Assembly: GCA_025331565.1 (NCBI GenBank) | Contig: JAFREQ010000011.1 | Span: 15,520,001-15,584,000 of the forward strand | From: Holacanthus passer | Taxonomy: Eukaryota; Chordata; Actinopteri; Pomacanthidae | DNA length: 64,000 nucleotides | Direction of reading: 5' to 3' | Notes under the pieces: generated by a model | Seen by the model: the letters and a program-made list of their open reading frames with translations, nothing else | The model's database searches: none | What the model was told of the DNA's origin: nothing | Shown: positions 39,001 to 53,417 of the stretch, one piece after another | Layout of the letters: every line of letters begins with the position of its first letter | How positions within the stretch are numbered: the first letter of the stretch is position 1 | Translations under genes and position numbers: made by a program

Positions 39001-41417
39001 CTCTAGACTTATCATTTTTAACTACAAATAGTCAATTATATAAGTAATACTTTGCCTATGTAGAATGACATGCCTGAACACAATTATATAGAGTCTGTTA
39101 TTTATTATGTGTCTTTAACTACTTTTATTTATGATGTTCATTTCTGTTTGTATGTGTTCATCACAGGCCTTGTGTGCATGTAGTTTAAGTGCAGACACTA
39201 CAGTTAAAGATAGCTAATGATAGAGAGAATTAAAAGATTCTTTAAAAAGAAGAGGAATAAAAAATTATATTATCTACTCTGACCACAATTATGCGCTGGG
39301 TAATAAATACAAAATCGTGTACATGCCAAACTTGGGCATCCCAAACTTTTCAAAGAATATGTCTCTCTAGCAAGAGAAAAGCAGAATAATTTGAGGACAC
39401 CATGAGAGATTAGTTAAAATCTGGAGCCTCAAGAGGTGGGACAGTTGTCAGGTAAAGAATCATTCACAAATATATTTACCCAGGAATCTGTGCTACCAAA
39501 TATACACACACACATATACACAACTGAGAAAAACCTTCAAACACTCAGGAGAGGGTTAGGAAGGTTAGCAAGCGGGGTTATAAGTCAAGCCACTGACTGA
39601 CACAAAGCTTCTGAATTTAGCCTGTAAAGATCTAGGGAGATTTAGACCAACTATGTATAGTGTTAAATGTGTATGTGCATGTGTGTGAGAGAGACAGAGA
39701 AACTATGTCCAGAGAGGAAGGATAGGAGGTATGACGTGTGTGTACATAGCTGACATACATCCCCTGCAAGTAGAGCACGCATTTATAATTAGCAGTGCAT
39801 TAGATGTCAAGCAGACATTGCTCGCATACATACATAGGGGACATATATACACACATGCTTAGTGCCAGTGATACACGATGACACCAACATGCAGCATGTG
39901 TGTGAAGAAACAGGCAAATTATATAATGTATTTTGTTAAAATACTTTGTGAATTATCTGCACAGGAAACTGTGTCACGTATGAAAACTGAGGCAGTGTTT
40001 AAAGGTCAGCTGACCTCGCATAAACGTGAAATATGTCTATAAATAAGCTTATAAATCAACATATACAAACTCAACACAACTAACTACACGAACAAAAATA
40101 TTGTCTTAATAACGTTTCTCTCTATTTCACCTATAATTAGCCCCACGTCACATAGTTCTTCCCAGAAAACTGACACATGAAAGCTGCCAGCTAAAAGTGT
40201 GCTTAAACTGAATGTGAAGCTCCATCTCAATCTCTTCTCTTCTCAATAAGTCTTTAACATTAATCAATTAAAGGTGTTGAGATTTTAAATCCTGTGGTTT
40301 GACATCTGTCTGCTTGAAATGAAACGTCAGGTCAGGACATCAGGACCGAGAGGGACTTAATGTGAGAATTTAAAAGACTTGACAGAGTGACATTAACCTT
40401 CACTCGGTCTTTGATGACAGCTCCCCTTTGACATCAACCCCATTTACAGAGCAAGAGAAGAGGATGTAGAGGAGGGATGTTTCTATCTCATGCATGTTTG
40501 ACCCTGTAACAGTTGAAAGAACTGCTCGTGATGGTGACAATGTTGCAAAAATTATATTTCCGATTTGAGCTGCAGCTCACGATGATTATAGTTTCTTTGT
40601 TCAATCATCCATAAAATGTTATGAAATAGTGAAAAAAGCCCAAAAATTTACTGAAGCCTAAAGTGACATCTTCATATTTCATGTTTTATCAAAGCACTAG
40701 TTGATTAATTTGCAATGATATAACACGGAGTAAAGCCGTAAACAGTGAACAGTAGGGATTTGGCCTTGATAAATGGCCTAAACAATTAATCAATTTTGCA
40801 CTATTTCCAACCCATGTGACTGTTGCTAGTTGTAGTAACAAAGGTAAAGTTGTAGGTTTCGGTGGGGCACGGTGCCTGGATCATATTCTGATATCACATT
40901 TCATTGAACAGCATTTCTTTATACTCCCCCAAGTGCAAGATTAGACAGAAGAACAGGGCGGGACTTTGATGTACGTACACACATAAAACTGGATGTTTTG
41001 AAAACATAGCAACTCAAAAAAACATTTTTAATTTCATGGGACCTCAAAATAAATGGAAGAAAATGAAAATGGAAATGTGCAAGCACAGTGGTCGACAAGG
41101 GTCAGTTGTGTTCGATTTTACATCCGTAATGACTGACACTTTTTTGAAAAGTCTCTCTCACTCTCCTCCCCCGTTCTCTGTCTCTCTCCCCATCTCTCGG
41201 TCTCATGGGAGGGTGCGCGGTGTGCTAATGAAAAAGCAGACTTAATATGTTTTCCCAGAGTCCATCTGGTAATAATTGTAGCATGTAGCAACCGTAGCTG
41301 TGTTTGGATAAAGCTCTGACATACATGGGGCCCTCTGACGCTCAAGTGTGTGTATGTGTGCGTTTATGTGGGGGGGAGAGAGAAAGGAGGGAAAGAGCAT
41401 GTGACTGATGAGAGGAG

Positions 41418-41480
<63 letters not shown>

Positions 41481-44400
41481 ATACATGCTCGCTCTCGTGT
41501 GTTTTCCAAGCTGCTGGGTGATGAGCCAACATAACTAAATCAACTTTATCGCCAGCACACTGTTTTACGTAGAGAAGCGCAGGCCAGAGCAGGGCCGAGC
41601 GTGGGTGGCTGGGTAGCCTCTGCTCCTTCGGGGCATTAGCATGACTCAAGGTGATGATTTGTGGCATCTGATGGCGCACAAGACTGTTATCCAACATCCA
41701 AACACACAGAGAAAACAGGTGTCTATAGTTTACTGTACACTGCCTCTGTGTGCTGGAGAGAGGCCAAAACAAAAAGAGGACGATGTCAAGACCTGGGATT
41801 GTTACCAAGACAAAGTTTTTATCTTCTTTTTTTTTTTGGGGGGGGGGTCTTTATTGGCTTTTCACTGTACAAACGTCAGTGTTATTATGCAATATATAAC
41901 ACTGCCAGTTTTTACTTTGAACAAACACAACACCCACCCACATCTTCACACACACCCACTTATTCTCCCTTGCATTTACAGCTCAAATCAATACAATACA
42001 ATAGTGCTTCTGATAAAGATATAAATTATCAAAAAGTTAGCCTCAAAACATGCCTCCATCCTCTTCCTGGGTCCACCACAACTTTGATTCTTTAAGTATT
42101 CTGCCTCAATTTTTCTCCTGCAGCTCTCCCACAACCCTGATTACAAAAAAGTTGGGACGCTTTGTAAAATGTAAATAAAAACAGAATGCAATCATTTACA
42201 ATCTAACTGTGTTCACTGGCAACAGTTTTACAAAGTGTTCTCGAACCCATGTAGTAATCTCCTTCATACAATCATGTGTTTGACAAAGTGTTGAACCTCT
42301 CTCCATCCTTGTTTGTGAATGACTGAGTCTTTCCTGGATGAACCTTTCATACCCAATCATGATACTATCACCTGTTACCAATGAACCTGTTTACCTGTGG
42401 AAGGATCCAAACAGGTGTTTTTGGATCAGTCCACAACTTTCACAGTTTTTTCCCCAGATCATATCCTTATTTAGGTTTTACACAGCAGGGTTGTATATCT
42501 CTGCTTTTTATATTAAGCCATTAAATGGTTTCCAGATGACCTAACAAACCCCCAATTTGTTTTTCAAGGAATATGTGCTTTCCATTGACATACATTAAGC
42601 CATATTCTGGACAAAAACTCAATTGTGGTTTGAATTTAGGGCAAAAAAATCTAGCTAATAAGATCGCCCTGAAACTTAATCATCGTGTGTTCGATACTCT
42701 TGAGCAAGACTCTGAACTCATGAGAAGTTGCCCTGGATATCTGGAGCATCAGAAATAAAACAAATTGGGGCCCACAGACCCCAAAATCAGTTCCTGGAAA
42801 CTTCGAGGATGGTCCCATATTATTGAGCAGGGATTGAGGTAATTCTACAATGATTTCATTTCAAAATAGGGCAGTGAGAGGATGATGTTGTACAAACACA
42901 GGTTACACCCTCAAAGTGTTATTGCATAACTAAATCCACAATATAAATCCTCTCTATGCTTCCCAGTTCTGCACTAAATCCTGCAAGACAAAAGCAAACC
43001 CAGTGCAGATCTGTTGCTCCATATTTTTCTACCACATATGGAAAACCCTAAATAATAAAATGAGTTTGAAATAAGTTCAAACACTGAGTTCGTGTTAATC
43101 ACTTTGTAGGAGTAGCTGTCACTTTATTCAAATGACATTTGTAAAAAAAAAAAAATCATGTCACAAGATCAAACCAAAAAAAAAAAAGGAATGAAAGTGT
43201 GACAAGTGACACATTCTTCTCTAAGTTCAGTGTCAACGTCTTCATCTTGTGACTTACTGGCAGCGCTGGTTGGAGTAGGTGGAAGGGAGTGAACTCTGCA
43301 GAAAGACCCTTTGTACTGAGAGGGTCACACATCCTCTGTATGGGCATTCACATTGAGGCAGATTGATGTGAGCGGGAACACACACATGCACGCAAGCAAA
43401 CGGCATCGCTTACTGAAAATGACGATAGGAATATTCGGTATGAAGAGTGAGCAATGATCACAGGCTTCCTCCGATATCAGATGCAAAAGAAAGTACGAAG
43501 GCACTGGAAAATACAGGAATCATACATCATCTTTCATTTTCACTTCCCTGAAAGAACCAGAAACAACAGATACAAAACCTGATCCAACTGTGACCTGTAT
43601 ATTCTAACTATAACTAATTGTTTGTGTTAAAAGAATTTAAAAATTATACACAAAAGATGATAATGTAACATTTCCCTCACAATACGATTCCATTGCAATC
43701 TCCTTACTCGAGCTTTGTCCTGAAGCAAGGCCACCACATTATTACACATTATTATCATGCGTAGGTTTTCATAATGGTATAGTCCTTTTATATTGTGCTA
43801 ATATAATTTTGTGTGGAGAAAATCCTTTGTCTTCTGTCCTTTTACATAATACAGATTAGCCTGATCCCTGCATATGCCTGTATGGATGAATATATACAGT
43901 ATGTTATATAACTTAATCCGCCAAGCCAAAGACAGTGGGTGGGCGTCGGAGGAGAGGTATAACATCCTGTACAGACACTCATTTCCTTTCAGCCTCTCTG
44001 AATGTTTTGTGTGTGTGTTCATTTGTCTGACCGAGCCCTCGACAGTGAGGTTACACTCAGCAAGGCTGGTCAGCTAACACAATGAATGTTCTAACCCATA
44101 TCTGCACAGTTACCTGGTTTAACATTTGTTTAAATGCTTAGCAAAATGGTTGTGATTTGAAACTGAGGCCAACCCCTCTAATAGCCCTGTTAGACCAACA
44201 CAGTGAAAAGGGTTGAACATGCACGGGGGTTGATCTGAGCAGGCCAATATGTTGTGTACCATCTAACCTCGTTCTACCATATTCCCAAACTGAGTTAGCT
44301 GAATGCAGACTGGACACTACTCAGCCTTGGTGAACAGGCATTTCTATCATAGGTGTTCAATTTGTTAGTTGTGTTTAACTACATTAACCAACCGCATGAC

Positions 44401-45436
44401 TTGTCCAAAGTGAAGTTAAAACATGTTGCTGGAACAACAGTGTATCAGCCGAGACATGTGGCAGTCTAAAGGCGTCAGTGTAATTCAAACAAGCAAGGAC
44501 TTACAATGTGTTTATACCTTGAAAAAGTGTTTATACCTATTACAAATGACCACACAGGCAGCCTGCCGTCACAGGTTCAACCTGTCTGCATCACACCGCC
44601 TCCCTCATCTCTCTCTAGCAATTGTACAAATGAGGATAATGGTGCACACCTCCACACTGCCTCTACTCAAAGTCATACATTGTGTTACGCTAAGTTACAT
44701 ACATGAAAAATGACCCGCATGAAAAAAGAAAGCTTAGGAGAGAAGATCAAACTTTACCTGCCTTTACAACTTTGGATTCTCCAACTGAATTAAATGACCA
44801 AGCATGTTGGTTGTAACTGCCCTTTAGAACAGCACATATAAGCATTTTCTGCAGCAGGACGACATAAATTGTCTGTGTCTTCCAAAACTGTTGCAAATCA
44901 CTGTAGAGTCATAATTACTACTGCTGCTAGAAGGCTTTGTCACTTGAACATAAACATGTTGTTTTGCGACTTTGAGTCTGTCATTTTTCTTGGAAGGTCT
45001 CAGATCGTCTGTCTCGGAAAGTTACAAAAAGTTTCGCCGCCAGTAAGAAGGCTTCAAACGCTATTAGATCTGACAAGCACTTCGTTTGAATTAAACTTAG
45101 GTCTTTGGGGAGCGATGGTGGAGGCAATGGTTACAAGGACTGCAGTATACAAGGGAAACTGGTCATAGCACATTGTAGAGCAAGGAGGGGGAAAATCCAG
45201 TACTGATCATGTCATAAATATTTAAACATGGTTTGTCGTGTTTGATTTTCCTTGCCACAAACATGAATGGTCTCATGAGGCTAAAGATGCAGTATGTTAC
45301 ATACTAAAACAAACATTCAACAAACTTCCAAAATATGAAACTAATTTGCCAGACGCCAGAATTATAGTCCATTTTCCGCCCTGCCATGCTCCTACCAGAG
45401 AATGAAATCCCAGTAGGACTGATCACACAAAGAAGC

Positions 45437-45478
<42 letters not shown>

Positions 45479-48400
45479 CACGCATGCGTGCACACACACA
45501 GCTTTCTGTCAGTCTAAACTTTTACCGAACTTGAACTCCTCCAAAACCCTGTGGTGACCGCATAAAAAGCAGTTCTCAGGTTACAAACTCGCCCAAAATA
45601 GGCCATAAGTACATAGTGCTGCTATCTGGTGACGTAGATTATAGTTGAGAATGGTTACATACGCTTGAACGTGCAAAAACACACACAGATACACCCGGCG
45701 TGTAATGAATTCAGTACCATGCTTTGGTGAAAGTAGATGACATTGTAAAAATAACAACTTATGACGCAAATAAAGTCACTTAAGCCCAATGAAATAATAT
45801 GCACAAACATTTTGAAACATATGATCAATTCCGTCCTAAGTTGTCATTGGACTGGCACACAGTTTAAAAATCAGAAACCTACAGTATGTTTGAGTTCTAA
45901 ACAAAGGATACAGGAAAAAGGCAAATATTTTAAGTGACGATTTAGGGCTCTCTTTACATGATTTAGGTTGAGTCACACCTTCCAAAAACAAAAAGTAATT
46001 TAATAAGCCGCTGGAAGTGATAATAATCATCCGATGATGACTCAGGAGGGACCTTTTAAGGCCCCTCCTTATTTTTACATTGAGAATTAACTTCAGGCCT
46101 GTGCTTAAATTATGGAATATAGAGCCGAAATTAGCCGCAGGCCTGCTTCTAGTGGCTTCCTGCATGAAATAAGTAATGATATGCTTTCACAAGCGGGAGA
46201 AGAACTTCTGTCCCTTCCTGGAATTGGAAAAAAAAAAAAAACTGAAGGGACGTCCTCCAAGTGCAGTAGTTTTCAGAATAGCTAATCTGTGTACAGGAAA
46301 CAGGCGCAAAGACTTCTGGCGCTAGTGGGCTGAGCAATCAAAACAATCTCTCCATCTTCTGATTGAAGAGAAAGGGACCTGCGCCAGCCTCTTCAACACA
46401 CTTCATCAGGGATAGGGGGGAGCGAAAAGAGAGGGAAGGAACAAACGCAAGAGATGGAGAGAACGATAGGTAAAGATCGATAGGAGGGGGGATGAAGAGG
46501 GACAGAAAAAGAAGGAGGATCGAGGAAAGGAGCTAGAGAGCAGGAGAGATGATGAGCAAAGACAGAAAGAGGCTGACATTATTTTATGCCTCTGCTTTCC
46601 TTCCCTTTTACAACTTTCGTTCTCCATTCTTTCCTCTCATCTTTTCTCTCTCTCCGCTGTTTCTCTTATCTACACTCTTTTATTTCTCCCATGCCTCTTG
46701 CTCACTCGCTTTTCTCCTCTCCCCTCCTCCATCTGTGTGCTAAGAGTAGGAGTTGGGGAGAAAGTACGTGGGATTTTCCCACAGCTCGGCAGGACCAGAC
46801 CCAACCCCACACCCACTCATTTTCTGTCTCTCCCTCCACTCCCTCTGTCTCATGTCAGAGGGGAGTCTTGAGGAAAACCACCCATACTCCACCACCGAGT
46901 ATTCTGGATGTTTGCTGGAACTTTATGCTGCTCGTTGTTCCATCGACTGTGCGATGTTATGGAATAACAACAAGAAGGTTACAGGACAAAATATCTCTGC
47001 CTTTGAATTAAAAATAGTGAGTGCTATTAAACGTTTCATTCAAGAAATCCTACTAATTAAATTCTTACAAAAGGCTGAGGACAAAGCTGAAGTTTTGAAA
47101 CTGTATGAAGCATTTTGCATGGATTTCCCAGGGTCATAAAACTTACTATGCTCCTGAGGGACCATGGTAAGCTCTGTCGAGCCATCCATTTTCTGCCCCG
47201 TATTCAGGTCCAGGTCATGGTTCCAGCTGGCAAAGCGAGAATGCCCAGAAGTCCTTCACCACATTCATGATGTCCAACTTCTCTTGAGGCATTCGCAAAT
47301 AGCCCAGTAATGTATTTTTGGGGGCAAGAAGGCATCATAATTAAACTACCTCAATAGGTTGCTTTCAATATGAAGGGACATTGAAGGTCCTTCTGGATGT
47401 CTGAGCTCTTCACTCAGTCCCTAAGGGTTTGCTCAGATTCTTTCAATTACTTCCAAATAGTCAGGGCCGTAGGCACATGAACTGGCGAGTATATTGAAAG
47501 CTTCATATTAAGGCTCCATTTTCACTACAAATATCTTATACATGCTCAATGCTGCAATTCATCTTGTTGTCTCACCCTCAACTGTGAACAAATACAAGAT
47601 ACTAAATCTGCACTGCTCCTGCTGAATCTGAGGCTCCACAATGAGCCGCAACCTCATTTCCAACATTTCCCAGGAAGGCACAGCAGTGTGATACTCCAAT
47701 AATTGGAGCACAGCCTCTGCTCCCTTTATAAAAATGGGAACTGAGAATCCAAAAAGTTCAAAAATATCCGGAGCCTCCAGCATCTCAGTGCAAATTTTCA
47801 TCAGCTCCTGGTGCCTTACCTCTGCAGTGCTTTTTATGGTTAATAGTGAGTTCTGCCACAAAGATGGGCAAGGCTTCCTCCGAGTCCACAAAGTGCAAGA
47901 TCACAGACAAGACTGCTCTTTCCCCAAAATACCAAATAGCCATCAAATATAAATTGTTGCAAGACAGATACACATGAATATGATTTTCTCCCTTAAAACT
48001 GGGTTGAGTGAAAAAACACACACTTTAACATTCAACCAAACAGTTTCTGTGTGTGCACTGAGTATGTTTTTATCCATGTACACGTTGACACTACGGCCTG
48101 TGTCTCTTAGTGCAGCAGGTTTTGTGTGTGTGTATCTGGACGTGTGTGAGCAGGTGTATATGAGTGTGTGTGATTTACCTCAGCAGCCTGAGTCTCCTGG
48201 TGCAACAATGTCAGCCCTGTCAGGTCCTCCAAGAATGAGTGGGAAGAATTAAAAACCTTGGACAGGAAGTTGAAACCCTCCCTCTCATAGTTGTCCAGGA
48301 CCTGGAGAAAAAAAACAAAAACAATTCTTGGTGATTTAACAGGAAATGCAATGTCTATTGCTAGAGAATGACTTTGATCAAAGGTGCTTATTGAGTATCA

Positions 48401-49233
48401 AATTGCAGACTCTATGATTCACACCTTTTATCGAATCAACATTTGAACAAAAACAGGTGACCCACATCAGTTTTGTAATGATTTGGAATCTTTTAGAAGT
48501 TATTGCCAATATTGACAAAAAGAGAACAGAACACTTGATCTACAGCAAGTTATAGACTCGAAGATGCTTAAAAGATAAAAAGAATTCCCATGACAAGTTT
48601 TCCTTAAGTAACCTGAAAGAGTAACTGCCATAACCTGTGGTGGCAAGAGACATGATGACCCTCTCAAACCTCTTTAAATTTACTCAGGAGCTGAAACTGC
48701 AAAGGGTAAAAAAACATAACCGCACTTCTTCAACACTGTCAAGTAAAATATTACCTTTCTAAAAGTGTTCTCTTGACTGAAAATTACATGCTTTCAGTCC
48801 TTTCTGAATCTGACACTTTGAGTGGAGGGCCGAGTCATGCTAATGCATTGAGACTTGTGAAGTAATGTCCACTTACATCAAAAACATTATGAAATGGCAA
48901 AGGGCAACTTTCTCTCAGAAGCAGATAATAATAATCTTTTAATGGTTTAAAAAAATGCACCCTTGTTGCTCTGCTCCATAGGCACAACCTAAGTAACACC
49001 ACCACTCAGCACCTCTGCAATCATGCTGAAATGTTTGCCTTGATCTTCCACCAGTACAGACTTCAAATGCCCACACCTTCTTTCCAAAACACACACACAT
49101 GTACACACAGATCCTCTGCCCTCCTGACTACCTTCCGAGGCTTGGCCAAGCCTTTCATGGACGCCCACAGACCCTCCTCTGCAGGTGTAGGGTTACCTCA
49201 GCCTCAGACATCAACACACTGTGTGAATCAATG

Positions 49234-49269
<36 letters not shown>

Positions 49270-52200
49270 CGCAGACTGACCTGGCGTCTAGTCTCAGAGC
49301 CAGACACACCGCACACAATACACACTGACGTGTCCCTCGTTCATCTTTTCAACCTGTCTTTTCTTTCCTTCCTTCTCTTTTATTTCTTTGATTCTCCACT
49401 TCCATCCCCGGGATCTGTTACACGAGACGCCAACGGCCAAAATCCACTTTGTTGAAATATAGCTGCTCGTGACACAGAAAGCAACATGATAACTGTGAAA
49501 ATCTTGTGATAACGTCAATGAACATCAGTCCAATCAATACACACAGTTCCACACACGAAACACACTTACATCCTTGACCCATGTCCATATCAGCAGGAGA
49601 CATACAGGACCGTGACCAATGACTTCAACAGTAACCACTTCCATGCCACAGTTTTAGTTTTGAAAGTTTCAGATTGAAATTAAAAAAAAAAAAAAAAAAG
49701 ATAATATCAGTCCACTCAAATCTTCAACAAAAATTACAGTTAAAACTTCTTGTAGTTGACATTGCTTGATAGAGAACAGAAATAATTTGAGGGTAAGAAA
49801 ACTTGATCGTGGAATAAAGCATCTGATACCAGGCAAATTCAAACTCAGCCGTGACAGTTGTGCCAATGTGCCTAAAGCATTGTGGGAAAAATGCAATAAA
49901 AAATAAACATGCAGTCACAAAGAACAGAAAAGACTTGAAACTTTTACGAGATTCTGCAATGACTTCCGCCGTTGATGGGTTTTAGTCGTGATTGCATGCT
50001 GTTGACGGATAGCACCAATTAAGCCAAGCTGTAAACACAGAGTCATCAACATCTGGACTAAATGGTGTGCTACGCATACAGTATGTATGCCCACATATGA
50101 GACACAAACATGTGCACTTGTCTTAAAGCTTCCTTCCTTATGGAGCCACATTAATCTCTACCCTCGGGCTTTTGACATTGCTGATGTCTTCTTTTTGAAG
50201 TTGTTTGTGGATCCATACTGTGCATATTAACTGAAAGTATCACGCATTACGGGCTGTGTGTGTGTGTCGTTAAACATATCAAACATACATTGGGTGGTCC
50301 TGCTGTCTCAGAGGGGCTTTAATTTAAAAACAAAGTGACTGTTATTCAAAGTGTAGATCAATAGTATAGACGCTTTGCACTGACAGTCACATACAACCTC
50401 ATTCCAAAAAAGTTGGGATGCTGTGTAAAACAAAATGTGATATTTTGCTAATCCTTTTTTAAATATACTCAATTGAAAACAGTACAAAGGCAATATATTT
50501 CATGTTTGACCTCATCAACTCCATTCTTATTCTGAATTTGATGGCAGCAACACCTTTTAAACAAGTCGGGATACAATCAACAAAAGACTGGGAAAAGTGA
50601 CTGCATTCTTTTTTTTAATTTATGTTTCACACAGCGTGCCAACATTTTTGGAATCAGGGTTGTAGAATTAAACTACATCCCAAATTTATCAATTGTTAAG
50701 ATCATCTTGTAAATGCTTAAGCAGTTAGAGAAGCAGTATTATTGGTAGTAAGGACCTAAAGGAAGATTTCAGAACAAAACACCGGTGAGTGTTTTCTGAC
50801 TGATGTACAGCTACCAAAGAAATGCTCAGAGGCTCTTGGTGGTTTTGCCATGATGTGACGCTTACTGTACGCCAGTATTATGAGTAAACAGTTCCCGGTG
50901 ATTCAGTGGCTTTGACTTCCCCTGTTAGCATGTATGGTCAACCCGCCAGGTTAGACACTTGCCTTAAAAATGCACAAACTCCATCCTGACTCACGAGGCA
51001 ACCACTCAGGCCTCATGGCATTTTGGAGAATCAGCACACTTCACAGGAAGCAAAACTCGTAAAGTATGTGTAGTTAACGCTCGGTGGTTTCTGTACAACA
51101 TAGCAACAGTATATGTAAAAACAGCACATAGGAAATAATTTTAAACACAATTATGACAAATTGCAACAAGTGAGAAAATAATTGCTGGTATAAATGTAAA
51201 GAGCATTATAGGTTATTATTAAGGTTGTCATATATAATACATACAGAATACGCTGTGTTTTTGAAACAGCAGGTGATTCCTTAAAGAAAAACAGTTACAA
51301 AATAGATATAAGACAAACTCATGACAACTTCGCCTGTAAGATTACAAAATAAATACATTAGGGCTGCACCTCATGATTTACATTAATCACTTGATCTATC
51401 AATTGTTTTTGGATTATTAACTGTGTCATAATATTTCCCACCAAACAATCTGAGCTCTTTAAACTGCTTATTTTGTCCAACTAACAGTCTAAGACATTTA
51501 ATTCACAAATAGAGAAAAGCAGCAAATCCTCACATTCGGGAAGCTTAAACCAGAAAATGTGACTTTAACAATTAATAGAGTATCAAATTGCTCCATTAAT
51601 TCTCTGTTGAATCAAACTAAAGGAGTCATTTTTCAGCTTTAAAGTGTACAATTACGCAAAATTTGAAGGCCAATGAATTGAATTTAATACCTCTGTACTA
51701 TAGACATGATTTTGAGTCATGGTTTCAGTGTAATGGTACAAATCCTGTAACACAATCACAAATCACTATGAGTATATTTTAGTTTCTTGGAGGAGTTTTA
51801 ATCTTTGGCAAGGCTTTTCAGATCCATAAAACTTGGTACCTGGACACTAAAATCAGCTTTTAATCTTTACAATCTGTGACGTGAGGACAATTTATCTTAA
51901 GTATAAAACAGCTCCAGTTATTCAAGGTTCGGAAGGAAGGAAAACCTTAATAGAGAAACACTGTGAGCCATGTTACAGAGCAATTCAAGACTTTGCACTA
52001 CAAATGTAAAAAATGTTTCTGCTATTAATAGTGGTAGCATATTTGGTAGTGTTAGTACAAGTAGCTGTAGTAAGAGGTGTCTGGCACAGTTTGAGACAAA
52101 GCCACGTCAGCTGTGATTTACTCTCTGGCGTGTAGTTTTATTGGCTTGCAGCCCCAGAAAGAGTTAGGAAATGCATGCACACACACACACACCCACACAC

Positions 52201-53248
52201 ACACACACAGTGAAAAGCTCCAACTCTACAGGAACTGCTCCAGCCCAGACAGGGGCTGAATTGTTTTGTTTCTATAGTGACCTGGCAGCACACAGCTGAC
52301 TGCGGCAGGAATACACACAGACAGACACACACCACACACACACACACAGAAGACAAAGACAGACACACACACATTACAGTGAGCGGACTGATAGATGGAC
52401 AGAGGGACACACAAAGGGACGTGAGATATGGGGGAGGGAGAACAGGAAGGGAGCGAAGGTAAAGCCAGAGGAGAGGAAAAGAGGGACGAGCGAAACGGGA
52501 GTTGACTGGTAGAAACAAGAAAGACTGAAAAGGCAGATAAGCAAATGCAAGACAGAGGGGGGAAAATGTGTGTGGGTGGGATTAACAGAATCAAAACATA
52601 TTCACCAGTTTCACTACATAACCTTTATCCCTGCCTCAGCAAAGGATCGTCTTTCCAAACCCATGTTGCTCATTGTTCCTGACTGCACACTGTCAAACCT
52701 TATGAACCCTCTGTGCAGACCGAATAATCTCATCAGTCACACAGGCAGAAACATGACACCTTAAGATGGGGTGGAACTTCATCCTTTTTTTTTTTTCCAC
52801 AAGCAGCGTAGGTGGAGAAAACTTTAAACTTTTAGAGTAGAAGCTAGCCAGCTCCCTCCCTCCCTCCCTTCCACCCCCACCATCACCCTCAGCCTCTTGG
52901 TTTCTCCCTCTGTGTGTCGGCCTCGCTCTGTCTTCACATGAAAGTGATAGATCTGGGCCTTTATGACCTCTTTATAGACACAAAGACTGCATTGAGATCG
53001 GGGGAGAAAGAGAGAGTGAACCAGCCCTCCACTCATCACACCCTTTCTTCAGCCCTAGGCTTCTTCTCTTTACCTCCCCCCTTTGCTTTTTCTCCCTTTC
53101 TCTCTCTCTTAGGTTGTGGTCAATGGACAACGATTGGCCAGTTGGCTGTGGACCAATGACAATGCGGTAAAAAGACGCGAAGGCAATTTCTCCTACCCCA
53201 CTTGGCTGATTTAGGATATGTGGACCCTTCAACAACTCATCCCTACAT

Positions 53249-53288
<40 letters not shown>

Positions 53289-53374
53289 AGTGGTGGGAGC
53301 TAATTCCACTCATACGACAGTTACTGACATCAATGAGCAACTGCTGCCTGATTGTTACCATATGGTTTTACCAG

Positions 53375-53417
<43 letters not shown>

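Larger units (their letters stand above)
20286..48178 (-). other. atg7: atg7 last intron, 27.9 kb
   Basis: The interval is bounded by the acceptor of the terminal exon and the gtaaat donor of the preceding one. It contains many microsatellites, old transposon pieces (THAP fragment, Tc1-like copy, dispersed repeats), two unidentified open or decayed coding stretches, and several unique-looking segments that may be regulatory. I found no intact nested gene. Long stretches such as 22.0-24.2 kb, 25.1-27.7 kb, 31.0-32.9 kb, 36.1-37.9 kb and 38.4-40.5 kb show nothing I can assign. Confidence 0.85.

Noticed and set aside
41242..41808. 188-codon open frame on the - strand
   Set aside because: It crosses a (CA)n repeat, has no recognisable domain, and its length comes from the stop-free repeat.
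42640..42760. Possible SINE tail (ttcgatactcttgagcaagac)
   Set aside because: Only a short resemblance to fish SINE phrases, with no tRNA-like promoter boxes found upstream.
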